From NCBI GenBank assembly GCA_025201865.1, contig MU602762.1, positions 9,537 through 59,479 on the forward strand: a stretch of DNA of 49,943 nucleotides, given 5' to 3'. The stretch's first letter is position 1. Each line of letters starts with the position of its first letter. Source of the stretch: Ramicandelaber brevisporus (taxonomy: Eukaryota; Kickxellomycota; Ramicandelaberales; Ramicandelaberaceae). A program made the position numbers and the translations under genes. The notes under the pieces are model-generated. The model was not told the origin of the DNA, searched no databases, and saw only the letters and a list, made by a program, of their open reading frames with translations. Positions 1 through 8,294 of the stretch are shown piece after piece.

Positions 1-717
1 AAGAAGGCCATCGTTCACACTGCACAGTATCTGCCATTGAGTGCACCTGGCAGCGGCGGTATGCTGAACTGGATTCCGACCTTGAGCATCATCGAACAAG
101 TGCTTTATGGAATACTGTACAGCCTCGGTCCGCTTGTGTTCTGCTTTCTCGAAGATGAAACCGAAAAGTCTCATCTCGGCCATTCGCTATTCCACCCACC
201 AATGCTTCTGGACAATGGCTCATCTGCTACATCGGCAATTGGATATCCGCACCAGATGCTCATGTCGACATGCACAAAAGACAAGTGCGGATGGGCATCA
301 ATTAAAATTACGACGGTTGGCGTTGCTGTGCCAACCTCAAGCACTGATCAAGCCATCAACATTGTTCGCGACATTTACGACCACCATCCTGAGTGCCTCC
401 CACTCCAAGGCATCTTGTTTAGATTTGTCAAGGGCACCACACCTACACTGGCAACAGCGGCAGCGGCAGTTGAGCGTGGTCAAGATACGCTACACATAGA
501 GATTGACGTATCGCCAGGAAGTGATGGGCTGTCGCGTCCGTTTTATACAGAGCTTCGACGTCGTTTGGTGGACGAGGCCGGTGCGCGATTGCACTGGGGA
601 AAGAACGAGGCGTTCAAGCGAGCCAACTTTGATGTGTCCGATTTCACAGCATACATGAAGCCTGTTGATCCAAATGGACGATTCCAGAATGACTGGTCAC
701 GAGCTGTCTTTGGTTGA
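1..717 (+). CDS. FAD-linked sugar-lactone oxidase-like protein, C-terminal part (5' truncated by window edge)
   Basis: The reading frame is open from base 1 to a TGA at 715-717 and enters from upstream, so this is the 3' end (238 codons) of a longer gene. The first in-frame TTG at 37 is not a start. The tail 'RLHWGK' followed by a short conserved Asp-Pro-Asn-Gly/Phe-Asn motif resembles the C-terminal end of the ALO (D-arabinono-1,4-lactone oxidase / L-gulonolactone oxidase) domain, where an HWGK-like motif lies near the flavin-bound substrate pocket. Family members oxidise sugar lactones to ascorbate-type products at mitochondrial or other membranes. The FAD-binding half lies outside the window, so the exact substrate cannot be judged. 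Another FAD-linked oxidase of the same fold is possible. Confidence 0.55.
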   Translation, partial: KKAIVHTAQYLPLSAPGSGGMLNWIPTLSIIEQVLYGILYSLGPLVFCFLEDETEKSHLGHSLFHPPMLLDNGSSATSAIGYPHQMLMSTCTKDKCGWASIKITTVGVAVPTSSTDQAINIVRDIYDHHPECLPLQGILFRFVKGTTPTLATAAAAVERGQDTLHIEIDVSPGSDGLSRPFYTELRRRLVDEAGARLHWGKNEAFKRANFDVSDFTAYMKPVDPNGRFQNDWSRAVFG

Positions 718-1013
718 ACTTCCTATTACTCTCGTTAGTGATTCTAAATAACGAACATCTTAGATGGGCATATTGTTAACGGTTGTTTGACACTTTGTTG
801 ACAACTATTTTTGGTGTCTCCCAGTTATTTTCAAGTAAAATCTCAGACTAGTTTTTCTCTCGTCTGCTAAACCAAAATTACTGCGGAAAATAGAAGGAGC
901 ACACAAATACACCGCTGCTCTCGAGCTTGACTCGATTCTCTCTCTCCTTTTCTCTCTTCTTTGTCAGCACTTTATACGCGCGCACAGCCGTACAACTACA
1001 CATACGAACAAGA
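718..1013. other. Intergenic region: 3' end of oxidase gene and promoter of F-box-like gene
   Basis: About 300 bp with no credible gene. The left part is AT-rich trailer. The right part (about 930-965) is a CT-rich stretch (tctctctcctttt) of the sort common in fungal leaders just upstream of the ATG at 1014. An open frame runs upstream of that ATG from a TTG at 927 but reads as pyrimidine-rich leader, not protein. Confidence 0.6.
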
Positions 1014-2537
1014 ATGAAACGTGGACCTTCCTCGCCACTTGCCAGTGCCTTTGACACCGACACCAAACGCTCAAAGCCAAGTGACACGATTCCCATCCGT
1101 TTGACGAGTCTCCCGTTTGAGTTGCTGGAGCATGTCGCGTCATTCTTCCGCCAGCCCGAAGCTGCCCGTTTGTTGTCAGTCAACAGCTCCTTCCACGATG
1201 CCTTTTCTCGAGTCGTGTGGCGATACCTCCGATATGATGAGCGCACCATCAAACGAATTATCCCGTCTGCTTGGCGCCGCTATGGTTACCTGATTCGCTC
1301 CGTTGAGATAGCTCGCCCCGTTGAGATAGCCATGTCGGATCATGATGAAGATCGTCCAGAACGTGAACGTCTGGTGGTTCCGAACTACGTCGAGTTTCCC
1401 AATATTGTGCGTCTGTCACTGCTGCTTAACGATAGCACGAGTACCATCTTTGAGACTGCGCCATTGGAAAAGCTGCGAAATCTTCATGTTGTTATGTCAG
1501 TTCATGAGACCTGGTCACTGGCGGAAGTTCAAAAGGTAGCCGGTTGGATTAGCAGCGCCAAGAAACGTGGCCAGCGTGTGGTGGTCGACTGGCATGTTGA
1601 CTGGTATGTCGATTACATATTTATGACTGTCGAATCAACACTCACGGAACTGGATGCGATCGACCTGCATTCTCTAACGTTCAGTAATGATTTTGGCGAG
1701 CCATGGTATCGCCACATTCTCGGCGACAACCACAACATCATCTATGGTTCTGTCAAAACTCTCGCAGTCAAGATTGAAAATATTGAATATGATGATGAAT
1801 TCACGACAATAACACCATCAATTAGCCCGTCTCAGTTCCCATCCGTTAGTCGTGTTTGTGTTCAACTGGATAGAGACTATGAGATGGCTGTCAATGAGCA
1901 GCTATTTGATGGAAAATGGAACAGCGTAAAAGAGTTGGAGTTTGTAGATACAGATCACTGGGGATTGTTTAATGTTACAATTAATCGGTTTCCAAATTTG
2001 GAACGATTGACGCTGGCAAATTGTGGGTTCGATGTGGACATGCATCTGATCATCAAGCACTGTCCGAATCTGAAATATCTGGCTTTAATCAACATGGAGA
2101 TAATGGAATACGGTAGAGATTCTGATGATAAATCTGATGATGGTGGCAATGATGGTAGTTATGATAAACAACAACAACAGCCCCAGTTGGTTAATCTCAA
2201 CCAATTGATCCTTTATAGTGAAGATAAGTCGGATGCGCTGGTGATAACTGAGGACCATTTCTGGTTCATATTTAACGCATGTCCAAATCTTGAGACTTTG
2301 GAGTTGGCAAACTGCATCGACTTGAACCAAGTTATTGATGAAAACGAAGGTCGCATCAATGACTCGGTGCGCAGCTTGAAGGTTTCGTGCGGATATAGTG
2401 GGTTTCAGGAGCACGAAATTGGTCAACTCGTGGTCATGTTTCCAAACTTGACAACACTGACGATTGCGAATACCAATGACGACAAGGTGAAGAAGCTTTA
2501 CGAAGCACACTCTAATATTCGTGTTCTTCGTTGCTAA
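1014..2537 (+). CDS. F-box-like leucine-rich-repeat protein
   Basis: This encodes 507 aa from the first ATG. Residues 29-72 form an F-box-like helix bundle (IRLTSLPFELLEHVASFF...RVVWRYL), with the LPxELLE core and the conserved closing Trp seen in F-box-like domains. A basic Lys-Arg patch precedes it. The rest has irregular leucine-rich segments (for example NLERLTLANCGF, NLKYLALINMEI and NLETLELANC), spaced like cysteine-containing LRRs of SCF substrate receptors. An acidic, Gln-containing insert lies near residues 365-385. F-box/LRR proteins recruit substrates to Skp1-Cul1 ubiquitin ligases, but Skp1 binding and targets are inferred. A paralogue with the same architecture is at 29719-31323. 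The gene is convergent with MCM7, 126 bp apart. Confidence 0.75.
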   Translation: MKRGPSSPLASAFDTDTKRSKPSDTIPIRLTSLPFELLEHVASFFRQPEAARLLSVNSSFHDAFSRVVWRYLRYDERTIKRIIPSAWRRYGYLIRSVEIARPVEIAMSDHDEDRPERERLVVPNYVEFPNIVRLSLLLNDSTSTIFETAPLEKLRNLHVVMSVHETWSLAEVQKVAGWISSAKKRGQRVVVDWHVDWYVDYIFMTVESTLTELDAIDLHSLTFSNDFGEPWYRHILGDNHNIIYGSVKTLAVKIENIEYDDEFTTITPSISPSQFPSVSRVCVQLDRDYEMAVNEQLFDGKWNSVKELEFVDTDHWGLFNVTINRFPNLERLTLANCGFDVDMHLIIKHCPNLKYLALINMEIMEYGRDSDDKSDDGGNDGSYDKQQQQPQLVNLNQLILYSEDKSDALVITEDHFWFIFNACPNLETLELANCIDLNQVIDENEGRINDSVRSLKVSCGYSGFQEHEIGQLVVMFPNLTTLTIANTNDDKVKKLYEAHSNIRVLRC

Positions 2538-2663
2538 CTACAATGTAGAGTAAGTATTAAGTATTAATCATCAATTAATGACCTGCTTATTAAAAATAAA
2601 ATGAAAAACATGAATGTTTGAAAAGAAGAAAAAAGTAATTAAAACGTGAGTATTTTTTAGTGT

Positions 2664-5642
2664 TTACTGAACAAAAGTAAGTTTGGTACGATTGCGGTTG
2701 AGACTGAACAGATTAAGAGCGCTATACTCATCCAGCACAGTTTGCAGCTGATCTTGAGAATATCCGTGATTGGAAACTTCATTTTCGATATCCTTCATAT
2801 CCAGCATCATTGCATCGCCATCCTTCGATGACGAAGTAGCCTTGCCCTTGCCCTTGGATTGAGTCTTCTTGGACTTGGTCTGTGTAGCTGCAGCAGATGA
2901 AGTCTTGGCGGCACGTTTGGCAAAGAAGTTGCTATCATCTTCATCAACATCCTCGCCATCATCATATTCGCGAACACGCACAGCCATACCACGAATGAGT
3001 TGATAAATGACAGACTTGTAATCAGTAATCTGACGACGTCCACCAGCACCAGCACCAACACCGACACCGACACCGCCAGCTGGAGCATCGTCCAACAAAC
3101 TCTGCTTGGCTGCAGTCATCAAACGCAGCGCTTCTTCAACATCAGCCTTGGTAACCAAGTTTGATAGCCTCAAGCGAGCATGAGCCTGAGCCAAGCGAAC
3201 GATGCCAAGCAATGTACGCGCTGTAACGTGACCAACCGCACCTTTGGCGCTGGCATCTTTGGCTTGGGCAATGGCTCTTGCCATACCTCCTTTGGCGGTC
3301 TCGACGTTGCGCTTGGCCTGCTGAACGCGCTTCTCCAGATCATCATATTGCTGACGAAGGGTAACGTATGCACCTACAATGTAGTCAGCGGTCTCTGGGG
3401 TAACGCTTGGAGTGAATGTGCGAGCGCGTGCAATGTAATGGCGCATAATGTTTGCATCAACTGGCTGGAACGGCAATGGTGGATGCTCATTCGTCATGTG
3501 GACATGAGTAATGTGCTTGGCCAACTGCAAGTCAGTGGTTGGATCAGCCTGATCAAGCATGAGGAACAAAATATCAAAACGAGACAACAGTGCAGCCGGC
3601 AAGTTGATGTTCTCGGAAGGACTCAGCTTCTTATTGTAGCGACCATAGCTGGGGTTAGCTGCTGCCAGAATTGATGTGCGAGCGTTGAGAGTTGTAGTGA
3701 TACCAGCTTTGCTGATGCTGATAGTCTGCTGTTCCATAACTTCATGAATGGCAGTGCGATCGCTGTCTTCCATCTTATCAAACTCATCAATGCAGCAGAT
3801 GCCGTTGTCGGCCAACACAAGTGCACCTCCTTCAAGAATCATCTCCTCGGTAATTGGATCGCGAGTAACAGACGACGTCAAACCAACACCAGAGGAACCT
3901 TTGCCAGTAGTGTACTGCGAGCGAGGCGCAATTTTGTGAATAAAGCGGAGCAACTGCGACTTGGCAACACCAGGATCACCCATCAGGCAAATGTTAATGT
4001 CTCCACGAATAGTCATTCCATCTTCGGTCGCCTTGGTAGGCGCACCAACCAGCAGAAGCAGCAATGCCTTCTTGACATCTTCATGTCCGAAAATCTCGGG
4101 CGAGATACTGGCTGCCAAGCGCTCGTAAATGTGTGGATCAACACTGAGTTCAGTCAGTTCGTTGGCAATGCGGTTATCGCTCTCAGCATTGGCATCGGCA
4201 GTGAGCTGGGCGTACTGCTTCTTGAGCTGATGGACATGCATTGCTTCGAGATACGTGTCGGCAATCAAGCCAGCACGCAGTGCACGGAATCCAGTGTATG
4301 GCTTGGCCAAGAACACTCCGCCAATCACTACGTGGTCACCTGGAACACAGGTGCGCGTCAAATCCTCAAACAAATGCACAGTAACGGAGCGTGGGATGTC
4401 ACCAGTTGGAACCTGATCGTGCATTTCTTGAACCTTGATTTCTTGGAAGCGCAAGAAGCGACTACCACGTGTCAAGGCCTGCAGGCGGCCACCAGTGCGG
4501 TTCTTGACGCACTTTTCGGATGTGCAATTCTGGAGTGGCAAGTACTGAGTCTGACGGACTTCTTGGAACGTTTCGTAACCGCACTTGTCACAGCTGTACG
4601 TGCAAACAGTCATCAATGGCTTGACATCGGTGACCTTGGTAACCAGTCCGCGAATGTTGACAAGACGTCCAATGTCGAATCCAGAAACATCGCGCACTGC
4701 AACTGCCTTTGTGCGGGTTGGTGGCCGAATAAACACAGTGTAGCGTCGAACCAACGATGGCGGGAACCGGCCGGCCATGCTCAGCTTCTCGAGCGCAGCT
4801 GCAGCGGCTTCAGCACCGCCATCCTCACCATCGCTGTCAACCATCATTGCCTCTTGCTGTGCACGCGCCGCTTCATCACGCTGGCGACGCTGCTCCAGAA
4901 TTACATCAATAACCTCATCCACGCTGGCTGCATTCTTGGATGGCGGCGGCATCAAAGAGTCGGCGGCACGCGAAATCAAATCAGTGTATCGCTTCGTGTT
5001 GCGCATCATGTTGCGGACCAACGAATCACGATCGCCCTCTGATGAATGAGCAATCAAATCGTCCATGTCGAAAACAAGAGACTTGGTGCGTCGCTCAGCA
5101 ATGTCCTCCAGAATCTTCATGTACTTGGGCTTGAATCGTCCATGTCGAAAACAAGAGACTTGGTGCGTCGCTCAGCAATGTCCTCCAGAATCTTCATGTA
5201 CTTGGGCTTGTTGGAGTCCTCGAGAGCAGCGTCAATGTCCATGTCGTCTTCATTGTCGTACATGTCGAGATCCATGGCATTGGAGCGACGAGAACCGCTG
5301 CTCGTCATTCCCTTGCCCTTGCCTTTACCTTTGCCATGGTTGCTGGTCGCTGCTGCAGCCGGCGCTGCAGACTTGTACACCTGAAAGAAGATCTTGAGCT
5401 GGTCTGTTCAAGCCATCAATAAACAGAAAGTAAACAAGCATATTCGAAGGAAAGACAAGTAAACATCCCTATGTCAGTTGCATCTGTTTGGCGTGCTTTT
5501 GGTTTGCTTTGCGTTTGATTTGGTTTGCTGTGGAGAGAGCTGGCGTATGTTCGACTGCTGTCATTCACCGTGTTGGATACAACATACCGAGCTCAGTCTC
5601 GTAGACAATGGGGAGATTCAGCGGACGCAACGCAGCTGCCAT
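2664..5642 (-). CDS. MCM7: DNA replication licensing factor MCM7 (one intron; frame broken by a 77-bp tandem duplication)
   Basis: MCM7 is a subunit of the MCM2-7 replicative helicase. The long uninterrupted part (5120-2664, 818 codons) has a zinc-binding site (Cys 177, 180, 199, 204 counted from the ATG at 5120), Walker A GDPGVAKS (381-388), Walker B with IDEFDKM (444-450) and the SRFD arginine finger (513-516). The MCM7-like stretch SQYTTGKGSSGVGLT fits MCM7 over MCM2-6. The true N-terminus is upstream: exon 1 at 5642-5588 begins ATGGCAGCT, ends at donor GTATGT (5587-5582), and joins across a 184-bp intron to acceptor ACAG at 5404. Exon 2 continues QLKIFFQVYKS, a typical MCM7 N-terminal helix. 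A perfect 77-bp tandem copy (5057-5133 and 5134-5210) shifts the frame between N-terminus and body. Dropping one copy restores one frame. If the duplication is real, only the ATG at 5120 would give the helicase body. Confidence 0.93.
5057..5210 (-). repeat. Perfect 77-bp tandem duplication inside MCM7
   Basis: Copy 1 is 5057-5133 and copy 2 is 5134-5210. They are identical at all 77 positions, and the flanking bases differ on both sides, so the unit is exactly 77 bp. Because 77 is not a multiple of three, the coding frame is broken. The unit contains no AG|GT junction, so a standard GT-AG intron could not remove exactly one copy. It is either a very recent mutation or allele, or an assembly artefact. 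Confidence 0.97.
5404..5587 (-). other. Predicted spliceosomal intron of MCM7
   Basis: The donor is G|GTATGT at 5587-5582 on the minus strand, and the acceptor is AACAG ending at 5404. The 184-bp intron interrupts an Asp codon after the first base. Splicing joins a Pro/Leu-rich N-terminus ending YETEL to DQLKIFFQVYKS, which matches the usual MCM7 N-terminal pattern. This is one of very few introns I can support in the window. Confidence 0.8.
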
Positions 5643-5976
5643 TTGCTGACTGGAGTTGTTGTTGCTGTTGCTGTTGCTGTTGTTTTGATATTGTTTGTGT
5701 TGTGTTGTGAACAACAAACAGAGCAAGAGAGCAACAGAGAGAGACAGAAATTCAAAACGCGAGTTGGAATTTCGGCCCTGAGTAAACAAACAATCAACAT
5801 TCTTCTCCTCCTCTTCCATTGCTGGATGGATGGCAGATAGTTCACGGTGATTGCAGCGATACTGCCATGCACTGCCGTACAATGTGCTTTGAGTAAACAA
5901 ATGAGAAATGCGTTTATATTGAAAGGTGATTCAATTGATCAATAGCTTATATTCGATTCGATTAGATTCGATTAGA
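5643..5976. other. Intergenic region upstream of MCM7
   Basis: No gene is evident. It contains a (GTT/GCT)n microsatellite at about 5656-5684 close to the MCM7 start, and a short ATTCGATTAGATT-type direct repeat at about 5950-5980 just downstream of the Hsk3-like stop codon. Open frames here are low-complexity and have no recognisable features. Confidence 0.55.
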
Positions 5977-6216
5977 TTAGTATGGTCCATTGCTGCTGTT
6001 GTTGTTGATAGCTAACCGCTCGCTGGCAGTGTGTTGCGCACCCATAAAAAGTGCAGCCTGTGACGCGGCCAGCTGTGTCAGAGCCTCGGTGTTCTCAACA
6101 GCAAGGTCCAGATGGTGCTCCAGCAGCCGCAGGTTGCCGTTCAGCTTGCTCAGCGACCGGTGCATGTTGCTCATCAGCTGTGCCCTCTTTGCTGCCGCAT
6201 CTCGCTCAGTCAACAT
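5977..6216 (-). CDS. Small helical protein, probable DASH complex subunit Hsk3-like
   Basis: This encodes 79 aa from the ATG at 6216. The protein is almost entirely one amphipathic or coiled-coil helix followed by a short Asn/Ser tail. The pattern of paired leucines in LSKLNGNLRLLEHHLDL, then EALTQLAASQAALFMGAQ, resembles Hsk3 of the DASH/Dam1 kinetochore ring (LxxNL...LD...GxxxGSxxxG-like ending). In that family the protein helps couple kinetochores to microtubule plus ends. Similarity is judged by eye on a very short protein, so another small coiled-coil subunit (for example Dad-type) is possible. It is divergent from the RING gene at 6300 with only 83 bp between start codons. The upstream in-frame codons are AT-rich leader. 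Confidence 0.45.
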   Translation of the reverse strand: MLTERDAAAKRAQLMSNMHRSLSKLNGNLRLLEHHLDLAVENTEALTQLAASQAALFMGAQHTASERLAINNNSSNGPY

Positions 6217-6299
6217 CCTGCGATAGTAATAATAATTATAAAAATAATTCGAAGAAAAAGTGGTACAGTTCAGAACGAACACTACAGACATTACAGACA

Positions 6300-8054
6300 A
6301 TGGGAACAGTGTTTTCAGTGTTGGCAGCTGGACACGATGCTGGCGATCCTGCCTTCGGTCCTGGTGGCAGCGATGGTGCTCATACAGGCAGCAACAGCGG
6401 CAACAGCGGCTCTGGAATCACCTCTGCCAACAGCGCAGTTCTCGCCCTGAGATTTGCACAGAATGCACATGCCCACACTCCAGTTTACGCCTGGGAGGTT
6501 CTCCGCATGTCGCAGCTGTATTTTGGACCATGGCTGACTGTTCGGCATCGAGTGCGACGAGCCAACGATGGTGACGGAGAGATGGATCGGTCAGTGCCTG
6601 CAGATATTCCAACGCCGGCTTCATTGAGAGAACGGGATGCTGAGGACGGCTTGGGAACAGCAGCGGCCACTGGTGCTGATGGTGGCGGTGAATCCGCAGC
6701 TGGTGGATCGGCAGGTCGGCGTCAGAATGTCGCCAGATTAGCAACAGCATCTCTGCGACAGACTGCGAGCGGATTTGGAACTTCATTGAGACAGTGGCTA
6801 GTCGCATTCATTCGAGGCACATCAGCACCGCGCACACTGACGGCGGCACATGAAGCAGCATTGGCGGAAGGATTAAATGACGATGATACCCCAGGATTGA
6901 CTCAGCGCACTTGTCCCTCAATTCAAGCTCTGGGCAGTATCAGACCTCGCACAGTCCGACTGATTCAAAGTGAGACGGCAGCACCAGGCTCGCAGAATGA
7001 GTTTAGACTGGCGTTTGTGTATGACTCTGTTGTGCCATGCCGAATCACGGTGTATCCAATGGCTCGGGAAGTGTGGAGTAAGAATGCAGCTGTCAATCCA
7101 ACGTTTGCATTGTTTGATTCGAGAACGGCTGTAGCTCCAGTGGTTGTGCCTGCCGGCTTGGGTCAGGTGTACGAAATGGCATCATCCATCCCGAACTTCC
7201 ACTTGCTGGCTACTCGACTGCCAGCTCCTTCTGCAGCAAACAGTGCATCTCGGTCATCAACATCAGCACACCCAGATGCATCTGCACAGCAATTGTCACC
7301 ATCCAGTCACTCAGATTCTCAACACACAACACCATCAACATCGGGAACTTCATCACATGCGTTCCCAATGGCATCAAACTCGAATACAACTGGACCCAAT
7401 GTTATGCATCCGCTTGTCATTGTTTGCGAACCAATCACTACCGACCGTGACTTGAATCGTCAAATCTCCGAGGGCAAGATTGCCGATGCAGTCATCAACT
7501 ACGTCTCTGTGCGTCGCTCAACCTCAAGCGAGCGCTTACTGGATATCAAACCTGGCATTCGCAAGATGCGTGTTGGCGGTCGATCCTTTATTCTGCATGA
7601 CATTTACGGCTACAAGGAACTGGTCTCGATGAACGCGAATCCGCAGTCGGCTGCAGCTGCTCGGTCAACATTCGACTTGCTCTCATCCACACGTAATCAG
7701 TATCTCAACAGTGAATCCACACCAGAAGATGAGCGCGACGATACTGATCGTGAGGCTGACGAAGACGAAGACGATGCCGACAACCAGGCTGATGGCGAAC
7801 AGCAGGGTCAACAGCAACAACAAGCTCCTCTTGGTGAAAGCTCAATGATGTTCAAAGAGTGCGTCATTTGCTTGACGGATACTCGCGATACAATTCTCCT
7901 CCCCTGCCGCCATCTGTGTCTCTGCAGCGAATGTGCTGAAGCTCTTCGACTCCAGAGCAACAAATGCCCAGTGTGTCGTCAAACCTTTGCCATGTTCATT
8001 AAAGTTGATCTCGGGGACATTCTTGGCAGCGACACTGAAGATGTTGACTTTTAA
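6300..8054 (+). CDS. MGRN1/LOG2-type RING-finger E3 ubiquitin ligase
   Basis: This encodes 584 aa starting MGTVFS, with Gly2 and a small residue at position 6, a plausible N-myristoylation signal as in plant LOG2. The middle (about residues 215-350 and 380-440) has the beta-rich domain that precedes the RING in MGRN1/RNF157 proteins, interrupted by a Ser/Thr/Ala-rich insert near 300-365. The C3HC4 RING is at 521-559 (C521, C524, C536, H538, C542, C545, C556, C559) and contains RDTILLPCRHLCLC, the family signature. An acidic and Gln-rich stretch (about 480-510) precedes it. Family members ubiquitinate membrane and trafficking substrates (MGRN1 targets TSG101). The substrate here is unknown. 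Confidence 0.82.
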   Translation: MGTVFSVLAAGHDAGDPAFGPGGSDGAHTGSNSGNSGSGITSANSAVLALRFAQNAHAHTPVYAWEVLRMSQLYFGPWLTVRHRVRRANDGDGEMDRSVPADIPTPASLRERDAEDGLGTAAATGADGGGESAAGGSAGRRQNVARLATASLRQTASGFGTSLRQWLVAFIRGTSAPRTLTAAHEAALAEGLNDDDTPGLTQRTCPSIQALGSIRPRTVRLIQSETAAPGSQNEFRLAFVYDSVVPCRITVYPMAREVWSKNAAVNPTFALFDSRTAVAPVVVPAGLGQVYEMASSIPNFHLLATRLPAPSAANSASRSSTSAHPDASAQQLSPSSHSDSQHTTPSTSGTSSHAFPMASNSNTTGPNVMHPLVIVCEPITTDRDLNRQISEGKIADAVINYVSVRRSTSSERLLDIKPGIRKMRVGGRSFILHDIYGYKELVSMNANPQSAAAARSTFDLLSSTRNQYLNSESTPEDERDDTDREADEDEDDADNQADGEQQGQQQQQAPLGESSMMFKECVICLTDTRDTILLPCRHLCLCSECAEALRLQSNKCPVCRQTFAMFIKVDLGDILGSDTEDVDF

Positions 8055-8294
8055 GCTCACTTCGATTCCGCAGTCATCACAGTCATCCAATCACACAAAC
8101 ACGAACACGAACACACATGCGCACACACAAACAAACACAATATGTACTTTGACTTTTACCTTTCTTGCTCTCTTTCTTTTTTTATTGCACATTCACGCTT
8201 GCACATTAAGCTCCATGCAGCATTTAACACTCCAAATACACAAATACACAAACAATCAAACAATCAAACAATCAAGCGCAAACAAGAGCAATCG

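Noticed and set aside
3744-5042. 432-codon plus-strand open frame opposite MCM7
   Set aside because: It is the shadow of MCM7 codon use. The peptide has no domain or sensible composition.
8142-8294. N-terminal extension of HFM1 from an earlier ATG
   Set aside because: The 51 extra residues come from CA- and T-rich leader sequence and do not look like coding sequence.
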